The position numbers were made by a program, and so were the translations under genes. From an uncultured SAR116 cluster alpha proteobacterium (GTDB lineage: Bacteria; Pseudomonadota; Alphaproteobacteria; Puniceispirillales; Marisalimonadaceae), in contig CACNGC010000012.1 in the NCBI GenBank assembly GCA_902619805.1, positions 1 to 42,220 of the forward strand: 42,220 bases of DNA, given 5' to 3'. The notes beneath the pieces were generated by a model. It worked only from the letters and a program-made list of their open reading frames with translations. It had not been told where the DNA came from and searched no databases. This document shows, in pieces, positions 1 to 8,831 of this stretch (position 1 is the stretch's first letter; the number at the start of each line of letters is the position of its first letter).

Positions 1-26
1 CATTGATTTAGTATAAAGTTTTAATA

Positions 27-902
27 ATGAATAATAATAAATATATTTACAAAATTAGAATAAATGGCTGTGGTGGAGAATTTTATCATGGTAGTATTAA
101 TGATGATTTTTGGTCATGTTTTTTGCACAAGAAAGATGGTCTTTTTCAAGAATTCATGATGTCACAACCTGAAAAAAGAAGAGGTTTGTTCGAAAAAAAA
201 TATAATATTCCAAATTTAAAATATGAAAAAAAAAACTTGTATGATGATAACATCAGTTGGAAGGATATAAATGACATTATGTCAGTAGACGTTCCAATCT
301 TAGACGATAAAACTATGTTAAATATTGAATGCATCAAAAGTCCTTATGAAAAAATCAAATACGAATTAAAAATAGACGAGCTATTACATACAGATAAACA
401 TTTAAGTGAACTTCCTGACAAAGATGAAGATAGAAGTATTTTTTCAACTTATGGTAATGCTCTTATTAATCATCCAGAAGAATTTGAACCTATTCAAGGA
501 TTTCTTACCAACAATTATTACGAGGATAGTTTAGAAGGATTTGAAAAAGAAAAACATCAAAGAAAAGGAAGACAAGTTTTCACAACTGATTTAAAAAATG
601 GAACTTGGTTTTTTCAAGATTTAAATTTACCCTTACCTTTCGACAGTAGAAGATTATTTATTTACACAGGCACTTGGAAGGGATTAAGAAAAAAAGGTAT
701 AGATAATTTGAAACCAAAAACTAAAACTTTCGTTTTTCAATTAGTTTACAAAAAAGACCCACCAGAAAAAAGATTTCAAAGTTTTGGAGACGGAACAGGT
801 AAACCTTGGAATAAAGAGTGGACCATTTTGAATGTTAAAAAAGTTGATGCTGTATCTAATTTTAGGTCAACATGGATTGATTATGACAAAGTAGCTTTTT
901 AA
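27..902 (+). CDS. Unrecognised protein, possible mobile-element cargo
   Basis: This is a 291-residue soluble-looking protein with no signal peptide or membrane segment. It is rich in Lys, Asp, Phe and Trp, with several aromatic patches (for example GTWFFQDLNLPLPF and RLFIYTGTWKGL in the C-terminal half). I recognise no family. It converges on the integrase gene at 933-2081 with a 30-bp gap, so it probably belongs to the same integrative element. The style of the sequence resembles proteins of marine phages, but this is an impression and not a match. The ATG start lacks a clear Shine-Dalgarno sequence. Confidence 0.6.
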   Translation: MNNNKYIYKIRINGCGGEFYHGSINDDFWSCFLHKKDGLFQEFMMSQPEKRRGLFEKKYNIPNLKYEKKNLYDDNISWKDINDIMSVDVPILDDKTMLNIECIKSPYEKIKYELKIDELLHTDKHLSELPDKDEDRSIFSTYGNALINHPEEFEPIQGFLTNNYYEDSLEGFEKEKHQRKGRQVFTTDLKNGTWFFQDLNLPLPFDSRRLFIYTGTWKGLRKKGIDNLKPKTKTFVFQLVYKKDPPEKRFQSFGDGTGKPWNKEWTILNVKKVDAVSNFRSTWIDYDKVAF

Positions 903-932
903 AAATCTAATAGAGTTTCTTAAGTTGTTTTT

Positions 933-2081
933 TTAAATCATTTTTATGTATTTGAACAAAATTCTGATTTCATAACCATTTCCATATCCCTGCCCTACAC
1001 TTTTTAAACTCCACCCACCTAATTGGTCTATAATTTCTGGTGGACATTCAATAGCCCTTAATCTATCTCTGAAACTATGTCTAAATCCATACACAACGTA
1101 AGAATATAACAGTTTCTCTTTAAGCCACTTATTTAAAGCTGCACTTGCTGAGTTTGCATTGCATCTTTTTGAGGAGGTATATCTCGGAAAAGCAAATAAA
1201 CTATCCTTATTATGCTCTAGAATCCTCATACAAGCCCACTCAGACTCTTTTGTTAATGGGATACACCTTTTACTAGCTCTAGTCTTTAAACGTCTCCATG
1301 GATGAGGAATGAGTCTTATATGAGGTATCTCAGAATTAAGGTTTATATCTGATTTCAATAACCCAACCCCCTCACTTAATCTCATTCCAGTATCACTGAG
1401 TAAAGTTACTAACCATCTTAAATCATCATCATATTCTCTACATAGAGATTGAATATATTTTACAGTCTTAAAAGGAATGCTTTCTCTATATTGTTTATCC
1501 TCTATCTCAGGCATATAAGTTTTAGAAAATGGATTATTAATGTTCAATCCATACTCTTGAATAGTTAGATTAATAACAGCCTTAACTGAAGAGAAAACTC
1601 TCTTAACTGTTGATAGTGACATTCCCTGCTCTATCAACCAATCACGAAACTTACTCGCATCAGATGAAGAATATGATTTTATTGCTCTATTACCCAGAAC
1701 CTTAATTATATATTCAACATTTCTAGTCGCAGTTCTTATAAAGGTTATATCTTTGTCCTCACCTTTTAGTTTTAAATACAAATCTAATGCATCCGTAATA
1801 TTTGGACTACTATCGTCTAAGTTTTCATTAGAACTTACTAAATGAATAGCTGGTATATCCATCTTCTGAAGTCTTAACCCCAACCAATAATCATCAAGAC
1901 GTTGACATATTGATTTAGTAGCACGAATGGCTACACCATTTGATTTAGTTCTTAGACTCATAGAGATACGGTCAGATGAATAGTAAGATTTCACATCATC
2001 TGGAACACGTCTTACAAAGTAATAAATACCATCTCTACATCTAATATAAGGAACATTTTTGTGCATCACCATGTACATCAC
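933..2081 (-). CDS. Tyrosine site-specific integrase
   Basis: This protein of up to 382 residues has an N-terminal segment typical of phage integrases (RDGIYYFVRRVP), a SAM-like core-binding region around residues 90-190 and a C-terminal catalytic domain. Visible catalytic elements are the first Arg in DTGMRLSEG, the Lys region around RASKRCIPL, the second Arg/His in YGFRHSF, and LGGW followed by a terminal Tyr in GYGNGY. The annotated first codon is GTG; in-frame ATG codons follow within a few residues, so the start is uncertain. It lies directly downstream of tRNA-Arg(TCG), its probable integration target. It should catalyse integration and excision of the element extending left. Confidence 0.9.
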   Translation of the reverse strand: MMYMVMHKNVPYIRCRDGIYYFVRRVPDDVKSYYSSDRISMSLRTKSNGVAIRATKSICQRLDDYWLGLRLQKMDIPAIHLVSSNENLDDSSPNITDALDLYLKLKGEDKDITFIRTATRNVEYIIKVLGNRAIKSYSSSDASKFRDWLIEQGMSLSTVKRVFSSVKAVINLTIQEYGLNINNPFSKTYMPEIEDKQYRESIPFKTVKYIQSLCREYDDDLRWLVTLLSDTGMRLSEGVGLLKSDINLNSEIPHIRLIPHPWRRLKTRASKRCIPLTKESEWACMRILEHNKDSLFAFPRYTSSKRCNANSASAALNKWLKEKLLYSYVVYGFRHSFRDRLRAIECPPEIIDQLGGWSLKSVGQGYGNGYEIRILFKYIKMI

Positions 2082-2116
2082 CTATTAATACGTAAACAAA
2101 ATATGCATACATATCA

Positions 2117-2130
2117 ATGTGTTAACACAT
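2117..2130. promoter_or_regulatory. 14-bp perfect palindrome upstream of the integrase
   Basis: ATGTGTTAACACAT reads identically on both strands. It sits between tRNA-Arg(TCG) and the start of the integrase gene, where an operator or an integrase/accessory-factor binding site would be expected. The AT-rich ATATGCATACATAT immediately to its left is nearly palindromic too. Function is inferred from position only. Confidence 0.35.
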
Positions 2131-2145
2131 CAAATTGAAGTGAAT

Positions 2146-2222
2146 TGGTGCGCTCTGAGGGACTCGAACCCCCAACCTTTTGATTCGAAGTCAAATACTC
2201 TATCCAGTTGAGCTAAGAGCGC
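2146..2222 (-). tRNA. tRNA-Arg (anticodon TCG)
   Basis: All 77 positions fold as a cloverleaf. The acceptor stem GCGCTCT pairs with AGAGCGC, followed by A73 and an encoded CCA. The D arm is GCTC/GAGT, the anticodon stem TTTGA/TCAAA encloses loop CTTCGAA (anticodon TCG), and the T arm is GGGGG-TTCGAGT-CCCTC. It reads the CGA codon and probably others of the CGN box. Its 3' end abuts an integrase gene, marking it as the likely insertion site of the element to the left. Confidence 0.97.
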
Positions 2223-2270
2223 ATATATTAATTAATAAAAAATATATCAAATTTCAGATAAAATGAATAA

Positions 2271-3686
2271 TTAATCTTTTGAAATAGGAGGCATTACTCC
2301 GTCTGGTATAGGACAAATATATGGGTTTCTTGATATTTGATCATCAAAGTCTTTTTTTGCCTCTACAATTTTTTCTGGGTTTTTAATGAGCATAGATGCT
2401 GTAGATGCCATAATTTTTGCGGCATGAATCATACCTTTATGGGCAGCGGCAGATTTTCCTTGAGCAACGGTTTGCCATGTGTGAAATGGAGTTCCTACTG
2501 CGCAAGTTGCTACACGAGCTTGGACTGTTGGAACTACCCAGCTAACATCACCAACATCAGTAGAACCAATACCACCATTATTTGAACTATCTAAAGGTGC
2601 AACAAAATCACATAAGGGTAAGTCTAAAGGAGCTTTTATACCAATTCTTTGAAAACTGTCTAAAATTTCGGTTTCTGTAAAAGTTGAACGAATTTCATTA
2701 GCAAAATCTATGTCAGTTTTATCAAACTTCACAGGTCCTAACTTATCCCACTCGATCTGCATTATTCTTTCTAATGTCTTATTTCCCAATAAATTAGAAA
2801 CTCCACTATAAACCTTTTTTTCTACTATTGTTTCAGTCATTAAAGCAGCGCCATCTGCAATTTTATAAACTCTATCGACTAAAGATCGGAGTTCCATTAA
2901 ATTTGATGCTCTAATTAAATGCCTTACAGTTGCTTTAGCATGAACTACGTTTGCTGCATTACCACCAGTATCCATATAAGCATAATGCACTCTGGCTGAG
3001 TCAGGCATGTGTTCTCTCATATAATTCACGCCAACATTCATAAGCTCAATTGCATCTAAAGCACTTCTGCCCAGATGTGGTGCGGTTGCTGCATGAGCTG
3101 CTTTACCAAAAAATGTGAAATCAATTCTAGAATTCGCCAAAGAAATTGGCTTGTTAACAGAATTGAAAGTTGCTGGGTGCCAACATATAGCAACGTCAAT
3201 ATTATCAAATAATCCATCTCTAGCCATATAAGTCTTAGCAGCCCCTCCCTCTTCTGCAGGACATCCGTAATACCTTACTCTAGCCTTAATATTATTTTGT
3301 GATAGCCAGTCCTTAATGGCTGTAGCTGCAAGAAGTGAAGCGGCACCAAGCAAGTTATGACCACATCCGTGACCATTTTTAGTATTTTCTAATTGTTTTT
3401 GTTTAGTAATTCCAGCTTCTTGGCTCAAACCAGGCAATGCATCAAATTCACCTAATATTGCTATAATAGGTCCATCTTCTCCATATTCACCCATGACTGC
3501 CGTTGGCATATTACATATATTTTCAGTAACCTTAAATCCTTCCATTTTTAGCATTTTAATGTGCTCTGACGCTGACTTGAATTCTTGATATAAAATTTCG
3601 GGAGTGTCAAAAATTCGATCTGAAAAATTTATAAATTCTTCTTTTTTTTTTTCTACTAGTTCCCAAACTTGTTCTTCATTTTTCAT
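2271..3686 (-). CDS. M20 family amidohydrolase, AbgB-like
   Basis: This 471-residue zinc-dependent hydrolase belongs to the M20 peptidase/aminoacylase superfamily. Visible signatures are GEFDALP at about 79-85, GHGCGHN at about 105-111 (metal-binding Cys/His), CWHPA further on, and STDVGDVSW with GTPFHTW near 375-404. The pattern matches the p-aminobenzoyl-glutamate hydrolase subunit B/aminobenzoyl-glutamate utilisation group, which cleaves N-acylated amino acids. It is the last gene after a dipeptide-type ABC transporter on the same strand (32-bp gap), so it probably cleaves what that transporter imports. No signal peptide is seen, so it is cytoplasmic. The precise substrate is not established. 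Confidence 0.88.
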   Translation of the reverse strand: MKNEEQVWELVEKKKEEFINFSDRIFDTPEILYQEFKSASEHIKMLKMEGFKVTENICNMPTAVMGEYGEDGPIIAILGEFDALPGLSQEAGITKQKQLENTKNGHGCGHNLLGAASLLAATAIKDWLSQNNIKARVRYYGCPAEEGGAAKTYMARDGLFDNIDVAICWHPATFNSVNKPISLANSRIDFTFFGKAAHAATAPHLGRSALDAIELMNVGVNYMREHMPDSARVHYAYMDTGGNAANVVHAKATVRHLIRASNLMELRSLVDRVYKIADGAALMTETIVEKKVYSGVSNLLGNKTLERIMQIEWDKLGPVKFDKTDIDFANEIRSTFTETEILDSFQRIGIKAPLDLPLCDFVAPLDSSNNGGIGSTDVGDVSWVVPTVQARVATCAVGTPFHTWQTVAQGKSAAAHKGMIHAAKIMASTASMLIKNPEKIVEAKKDFDDQISRNPYICPIPDGVMPPISKD

Positions 3687-3718
3687 TTTATACTCATCAT
3701 TTCTAAAATTTTAATAAA

Positions 3719-5332
3719 TTAACTAATCAAATTTTCAATAGAAGGGCTAGCTTTTAATAAATCTTTTGTATATTTTTCTTTAGGAAAGTTAAACACATCA
3801 TCGGTTACACCTTGCTCAATAATCTTTCCTGATTTCATAACAATTACCCTATCAGCTAAATCTTTAACTACTGGCAGATCATGTGCAATAAAAATATATG
3901 ACAACGAAAATTTATTTCTCAAATTTAATAATAATTTTATTATTTGAGCTTGGATTGAAACATCAAGGGCAGATACTGCTTCATCACAGATAATAATTTC
4001 TGGATTGAGTGCCAAAGCTCTTGCAATAGCAATTCTTTGCCTTTGTCCACCAGAGAATTGATGAGGAAATTTGATTGCATCATCTGGATGTAAGCCTACA
4101 CTTATTAAAAGATCCGATACTTTACTTTGATGTAATTTTTTATTTAAAAAATCTGCATGAATTACCAATGGCTCAGATATAATGTCAAATATATTCATAG
4201 TTGGATTTAAAGATGCGTATGGATCTTGAAATACTACTTGAACTTTCCTCCTATAATTAAATAAATCTTTTTTATTAAAATTTAAAATATTTTTTCCATG
4301 GTACAAAATTTCACCATTTGAGGGACTTGCCAATCTTAAAATTAAATTAGAGATAGTAGTTTTACCTGAACCTGACTCACCTACAATTCCCAAAACTTCA
4401 TTAGGAAACAAATTAAAACTTACATCATCACAAGCAATAGTATCATAAGATTTTGAAATATTTTTTATTTCTAGGATTGGATCAGAAAACTTTTTTGACA
4501 TCTTCTTTTTCTGTTTTGTTATTTTTCCAGGAATAGAATCCATTAGCTGCCTTGTGTAACCATGATTAGGGTTAATGAACACATCCTTTGTTATCCCTTT
4601 TTCAACTATTTTTCCTTCATTAAGCACTATTACCTTGTCAGAGATTTCTGCAGCAATAGCTAAATCATGGGTAATTAAAATTAAACCCATATTTCTTTCA
4701 TCCCTAAGCTCACCTAACAATTCTAAAATTTTAGCCTGAATTGTAACATCTAACGCAGTAGTTGGTTCATCTGCTATGATTATGTCTGGTTCTAGAGCTA
4801 GAGCCATTGCAATCATTACTCTTTGCCTTTGTCCTCCAGAAAACTGATGTGGAAAGTCTTTAGCTCTTTTTGATGAATTTGGAATCCTAACTCTTTCTAA
4901 TAATTTTACTGCTCTTTTCCAACTCTCTTTTTTTGAGAGATTTTTATGTACCTCGAAACATTCAGCAATTTGTGACCCCACTGAAAAAACAGGATTAAGA
5001 TGAGATAAAGTGTCTTGGAAAATAATAGCCACCTTACTTCCCATTAGTTTTCTTCTATCGGTATCTGAAAGTTTTAATATATCAAGGTCATCTAATAAAA
5101 TCTCGCCACTTTTAATTCTTCCTGGAGGACAAGTTAGAATACCCATTATTACAGAAGCAGTAACGCTTTTACCTGATCCACTCTCTCCAATAATTGCTAG
5201 AGTTTCACCTTTTTTTAAGTCAAAGTTAACTTCTTTTACTGCATTAAAAGATCCTTCAGCAGTATCAAATGAAACTGAAAGGTTATTTACTTTTAATAAT
5301 GATTTATTTGCATCACTCACTTTTGTCACCAA
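3719..5332 (-). CDS. Dipeptide/oligopeptide ABC transporter, fused DppD-DppF-type ATPases
   Basis: Two complete ABC ATPase domains lie in one chain of about 537 residues. The first has Walker A GESGSGKS near 49-56, signature QFSGGQRQR and Walker B IIIADEP. The second has GESGSGKT in the middle of the protein, the same signature and Walker B IIICDEA. Each is followed by the oligopeptide-type C-terminal extension (NPNHGYTRQL after the first). It should energise import through the two permeases encoded just upstream. The longest frame begins at TTG and overlaps the permease stop; GTG codons at 5329 and 5320 are possible starts. Confidence 0.93.
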   Translation of the reverse strand: MVTKVSDANKSLLKVNNLSVSFDTAEGSFNAVKEVNFDLKKGETLAIIGESGSGKSVTASVIMGILTCPPGRIKSGEILLDDLDILKLSDTDRRKLMGSKVAIIFQDTLSHLNPVFSVGSQIAECFEVHKNLSKKESWKRAVKLLERVRIPNSSKRAKDFPHQFSGGQRQRVMIAMALALEPDIIIADEPTTALDVTIQAKILELLGELRDERNMGLILITHDLAIAAEISDKVIVLNEGKIVEKGITKDVFINPNHGYTRQLMDSIPGKITKQKKKMSKKFSDPILEIKNISKSYDTIACDDVSFNLFPNEVLGIVGESGSGKTTISNLILRLASPSNGEILYHGKNILNFNKKDLFNYRRKVQVVFQDPYASLNPTMNIFDIISEPLVIHADFLNKKLHQSKVSDLLISVGLHPDDAIKFPHQFSGGQRQRIAIARALALNPEIIICDEAVSALDVSIQAQIIKLLLNLRNKFSLSYIFIAHDLPVVKDLADRVIVMKSGKIIEQGVTDDVFNFPKEKYTKDLLKASPSIENLIS

Positions 5333-6227
5333 TGTTTTCTAGACGCCATCTCTGTCTTGGATCTAAAACAATTCTTAACCACGAAGACAATAAATTTAAG
5401 GATAAAGCTACTAACATAATAATTAAACCAGGGAAAAACGCTAACCACCACGCGATTTGCAGGTAGTTCCTTCCTTGAGCCACCATCAATCCCCAAGTAA
5501 CTTCTGGAGGCTGTATCCCAACACCAAGAAAACTCAGCGCTGATTCACCCAACATTACAAATGCAAAGTCTAATGTTGCAATCGTAATAAGTGTTGGAAT
5601 AGTCAATGGAGCTATATGTTTGAAAATTATCCTTAAGTTTGAAGCACCCATTGATATCGCGGCTGAAACAAACAATCTCTCTCTTATTTCAAGCACCTCA
5701 GCTCTTGCAGTTCTCATGTATATAGGCATTCTTGTGAAGGCTAGGACAATAACTAAATTTAATAAGCCAGGATCAAACATATATAAAACGATTACAGCTA
5801 ATAAAAGTGACGGAAAACTCATAATTATATCAGCCATTCTCATAATCAAATTTCCTGTTGTACCACCATAATAACCTGAAATTAGTCCTAAAACCCCACC
5901 CAAAGTCATTGATAAAATCACAGCACTACCTGCTATAAACATTGTATTTTGTGTAGCAAGTATAAGTCTTGCAATCATGCTTCTACCTAGTGCGTCAGCT
6001 CCAAAAAAGTACATAAAGTGATGATCAAAAGAAAAAGGTTCTAAGTTTCTAAGTCTTAAATTCATTTTTGTATAAGATTCACTAATTAGAGAGGGCCCAA
6101 AAATTGCTAAAAAAACCATAAATATTAAAAAAATTATTGATATTAAAGCTAGCTTGTCATTCATAAACATAGAAAATATTTTTCTAATTTTATTTACTAA
6201 ATGATTTTTTTCTAAAATTAATTGCAT
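5313..6227 (-). CDS. Dipeptide/oligopeptide ABC transporter permease, DppC type
   Basis: This 304-residue inner-membrane protein has about six hydrophobic segments. It carries the N-terminal OppC-type helix (LALISIIFLIFMVFLAIFGP), the periplasmic motif FGADALGRSMIARL typical of DppC/NikC permeases, and the cytoplasmic coupling region RTARAEVLEIRERLFVSAA followed by GASNLRIIFKHI. It pairs with the DppB-type permease, whose stop lies one base before this gene's start. Its own stop overlaps the start of the fused ATPase gene, which indicates translational coupling. Confidence 0.93.
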   Translation of the reverse strand: MQLILEKNHLVNKIRKIFSMFMNDKLALISIIFLIFMVFLAIFGPSLISESYTKMNLRLRNLEPFSFDHHFMYFFGADALGRSMIARLILATQNTMFIAGSAVILSMTLGGVLGLISGYYGGTTGNLIMRMADIIMSFPSLLLAVIVLYMFDPGLLNLVIVLAFTRMPIYMRTARAEVLEIRERLFVSAAISMGASNLRIIFKHIAPLTIPTLITIATLDFAFVMLGESALSFLGVGIQPPEVTWGLMVAQGRNYLQIAWWLAFFPGLIIMLVALSLNLLSSWLRIVLDPRQRWRLENIGDKSE

Positions 6228-6228
6228 T

Positions 6229-7146
6229 TTATTTATGCCTTATTCTTGGATCTAGAACTGCATATGCAATATCAATTATTATATTTATAGAAAGTATAAC
6301 TATTGCTGTAATTAAAATTGAGGCCTGTACAACTGCAAAGTCTCTTTGCATTATAGAATCTATCATAAGCTTACCAATTCCCGGCCATCCAAATATTGTT
6401 TCTACAATTACTGCACCATTAGCAATAGCTGCAGCTTGATCACCAGCGACGGTTATTACAGGTAACAAACCATTTCTAAGAGCATGTTTAAAAATCACTG
6501 CTTTTTCTTTTACACCTTTTGCTCTAGCTGTTTTAACAAAATCTGAACTGAGAGCAGTAATCATTGATCCCCTTACAACTTGAACTAAAAGTCCTAACGG
6601 TCTAATGACTAAAATACCTATAGGCATTATCCAATATGGGACTCCTCCAATTCCTGAAGTAGGCAACCATCCCAGAGAAACTGAAAATATTAATATAGCT
6701 GTTATCGCAACCCAAAAATCTGGTGCACTTGCAGCAGTTAAAGAAACAACTCTTGAAATCCTATCAAAAATTCCATTTGGCCTATATGCAGCCAAAGAAC
6801 CAATAAATATAGCACCTACTAGAGCTATTGACATTGCAACAGCAGCTAAAGACAAAGTAACTGGAATAGCTTCTAAAACTATGTCTATCGCGGGTCTTTC
6901 TTTTCTAAGTGAATAACCAAGATTACCATCAGTTAAGTCTCCTAAAAATTTTCCAAATTGAATGTAAATAGGATCATTAAATCCATGTTTTTCAGAAAAT
7001 TCTTTTCTAACCTCTAATGGAGCGTCTATAGGTAGATATAAGTGTCCTGGATCACCAGTTAAACGAGCTAGAAAAAAAACCACCACAAAAAGTCCAGTGA
7101 TAGCTAAAATACTAGAAAAAATTCTTTTTGATAAATATTGTCTCAT
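6229..7146 (-). CDS. Dipeptide/oligopeptide ABC transporter permease, DppB type
   Basis: This 305-residue inner-membrane permease starts with the DppB/NikB N-terminus MRQYLSKRIFSS and a first helix, then the LTGDPGHLYLP loop. Transmembrane segments follow, with the EAA-type coupling loop DFVKTARAKGVKEKAVIFKHALRNG and the family ending IIDIAYAVLDPRIR. It lies downstream of the binding-protein gene, separated by a strong hairpin, and upstream of the DppC-type permease. Together they form the channel for peptides or similar compounds bound by the 7220-8740 product. Confidence 0.94.
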   Translation of the reverse strand: MRQYLSKRIFSSILAITGLFVVVFFLARLTGDPGHLYLPIDAPLEVRKEFSEKHGFNDPIYIQFGKFLGDLTDGNLGYSLRKERPAIDIVLEAIPVTLSLAAVAMSIALVGAIFIGSLAAYRPNGIFDRISRVVSLTAASAPDFWVAITAILIFSVSLGWLPTSGIGGVPYWIMPIGILVIRPLGLLVQVVRGSMITALSSDFVKTARAKGVKEKAVIFKHALRNGLLPVITVAGDQAAAIANGAVIVETIFGWPGIGKLMIDSIMQRDFAVVQASILITAIVILSINIIIDIAYAVLDPRIRHK

Positions 7147-7172
7147 AGATTTATTGTATTTAAAAAAAAAAC

Positions 7173-7204
7173 GTTTCCAACCAGAAATATATCTAGTTGG
7201 AAAC
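7173..7204 (-). terminator. Intercistronic hairpin, possible partial terminator
   Basis: A perfect 9-bp stem GTTTCCAAC/GTTGGAAAC is followed on the minus strand by a long T run, and on the plus strand by a shorter one. It lies between the binding-protein gene and the permeases of the same operon. Such hairpins commonly stabilise or partly terminate the message, so that the binding protein is made in excess over the membrane parts. Confidence 0.75.
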
Positions 7205-7219
7205 TAATTTTTTATAATA

Positions 7220-8740
7220 TTAATTAAATTTTACCTGTGAAATTTGAATTTCACTATTTGTAGAAATAGTAGGCGTAAATTTAATTCTAGGGTTTACACG
7301 AGAAAATCCAACCATATGAAACATTTGCACATCAGGTATAATTTCTTCATGCAATTTCTTTTGTGCTTTGCGCCAAGTGTTTCTTCTCTTGGTTCCAGTA
7401 GCAGCTGTTGCTTCTGTAATCCAAGCATCTACTTGTTTGTCACATGTTGTAGATTGTGCCCCTTTACATGCATATTTATTAAACATGGAAAAAACAGCAT
7501 CACCATTATTGTTGTCATGTTGACTTTGTTGTAAAGCTGGTCCTCTGTCTTCAGCATAAGGCCTGCTTAAAAAATTAAGCCATCCTGCAGTTTCCATCAT
7601 TTTAATTTTTATATTGAAACCAACTTCAGTGAGCATCGCATGCATAGCTTCCATTGCTTCTGTGGAATTAGGATAGATACCTAATCTTCCAATCAAAACA
7701 ATTTCTTTATCTACTGGCACACCATCTGCTTTAGCAGCTTTAACTAATCTTTTTGCTTCAGCAGGATCATATGGCCACGGCTTAAGATTTGGGTTGTGAC
7801 CGTTGATACTCGGAACAACAATCTGAGTCATTTTGACTACACCTTTTGGAAAAATTGTTCCCATTAATCCATCAAGGTCAATAGCTAAATTCATAGCTTT
7901 TCTTACTCTAATGTCGTTTAGAGGAGCTCTTGTCATATCAATCCTAAGTCTAGAAGTTTCTGAGTTAAAATAACTGAAATCCATTTTTGGATCATTGGCA
8001 TCTTGGACACCAATACTTGCGGCTATATCAGCTTCACCAGTTTTAACCATAGCAGCTCTAACTGCAGACTCATTTCTCCAAACATATGTTGCATTCTCAA
8101 CCTCTGGCTTATCTCCCCAATATCCATCAAACCTTTTCAAGGTAACAGATTGACCAGGGGTCCATGTATTGAATAAATATGGACCAGTTCCTTTAGGATC
8201 ACGAACACCTTTTGCCTCTTGAGTTTTAGGACTTACAACAGTCATAGTACCCATCAAAGCTGGCATAATAGGTTGAGGTGATTCAGTTTTAACTGAGATA
8301 GTATGACTTCCTATTGCAGAAGCTTTTAATTTAATATTTCCAAAAAACTTCGTTCTAATTTCACAATCATACTTTGGGTTTAACGCTCGGTTAATTGATT
8401 TTACAACAGCCTGAGCATTTAGATCTTCACCATCATGAAACTTAATACCTTTTCTAATATTAAATTCCCAAGTTAGATTATCTGTTTGTTTCCATGATGT
8501 TGCAAGTCTGGGTGTTACAGAACCATCAGCTGGATTTATTTCAGTAAGTGTTTCAGTAACATTTTGTTTTACAATTTTTCCAACAACAGATCTTGTAGCT
8601 TCACAAGGATCAACAATGTCAGGTTCCTCAGCTATGACAATAGTAATATCTTTGCCAGCAGAATAAGCTGGAGAAAACAAACTTCCAAATGCCATAATAG
8701 TAGCTGTAGAAATTGCAAATGATAAATTTTTTAATTTCAT
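7220..8740 (-). CDS. ABC transporter substrate-binding protein, family 5
   Basis: This 506-residue protein begins with a Sec signal peptide (Lys-rich start, hydrophobic core, probable cleavage after SPAYSA near residue 28). The mature part shows SBP_bac_5 hallmarks: EPDIVDPCEATRSV, the region LATSWKQTDNLTWEFNIRKG followed by KFHDGEDLNAQAVV, and GTGPYLFNTWTPGQSVTLKRF. It is the first gene of the transporter operon and has a good Shine-Dalgarno AAGGAGG upstream. It should bind peptides or a similar ligand in the periplasm for the DppB/C-type permeases. Confidence 0.95.
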   Translation of the reverse strand: MKLKNLSFAISTATIMAFGSLFSPAYSAGKDITIVIAEEPDIVDPCEATRSVVGKIVKQNVTETLTEINPADGSVTPRLATSWKQTDNLTWEFNIRKGIKFHDGEDLNAQAVVKSINRALNPKYDCEIRTKFFGNIKLKASAIGSHTISVKTESPQPIMPALMGTMTVVSPKTQEAKGVRDPKGTGPYLFNTWTPGQSVTLKRFDGYWGDKPEVENATYVWRNESAVRAAMVKTGEADIAASIGVQDANDPKMDFSYFNSETSRLRIDMTRAPLNDIRVRKAMNLAIDLDGLMGTIFPKGVVKMTQIVVPSINGHNPNLKPWPYDPAEAKRLVKAAKADGVPVDKEIVLIGRLGIYPNSTEAMEAMHAMLTEVGFNIKIKMMETAGWLNFLSRPYAEDRGPALQQSQHDNNNGDAVFSMFNKYACKGAQSTTCDKQVDAWITEATAATGTKRRNTWRKAQKKLHEEIIPDVQMFHMVGFSRVNPRIKFTPTISTNSEIQISQVKFN

Positions 8741-8831
8741 AATTTATTTTCCTCCTTAAGTTTATTTAATAAATTTAATTTAAATTTTTTACCTCCTTTC
8801 AAAATTATTTTATTTTAATAATTACAGTAAT

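Larger units (their letters stand above)
1..2222. mobile_element. Right end of an integrative element at tRNA-Arg(TCG)
   Basis: A tyrosine integrase gene starts only about 65 bp from the 3' end of tRNA-Arg(TCG) and is transcribed in the same direction, which is the usual layout of an element integrated into the 3' end of a tRNA. An unrecognised gene with virus-like character follows. The other end lies outside the window, and I saw no second copy of the tRNA 3' end in bases 1-2145, so neither length nor attachment repeat can be given. It could also be an eroded remnant. Confidence 0.5.

Noticed and set aside
3719-5332. Fusion of two ATPases as an assembly artefact
   Set aside because: Fused DppD-DppF-type ATPases of this length are common in this transporter family and the frame is clean.
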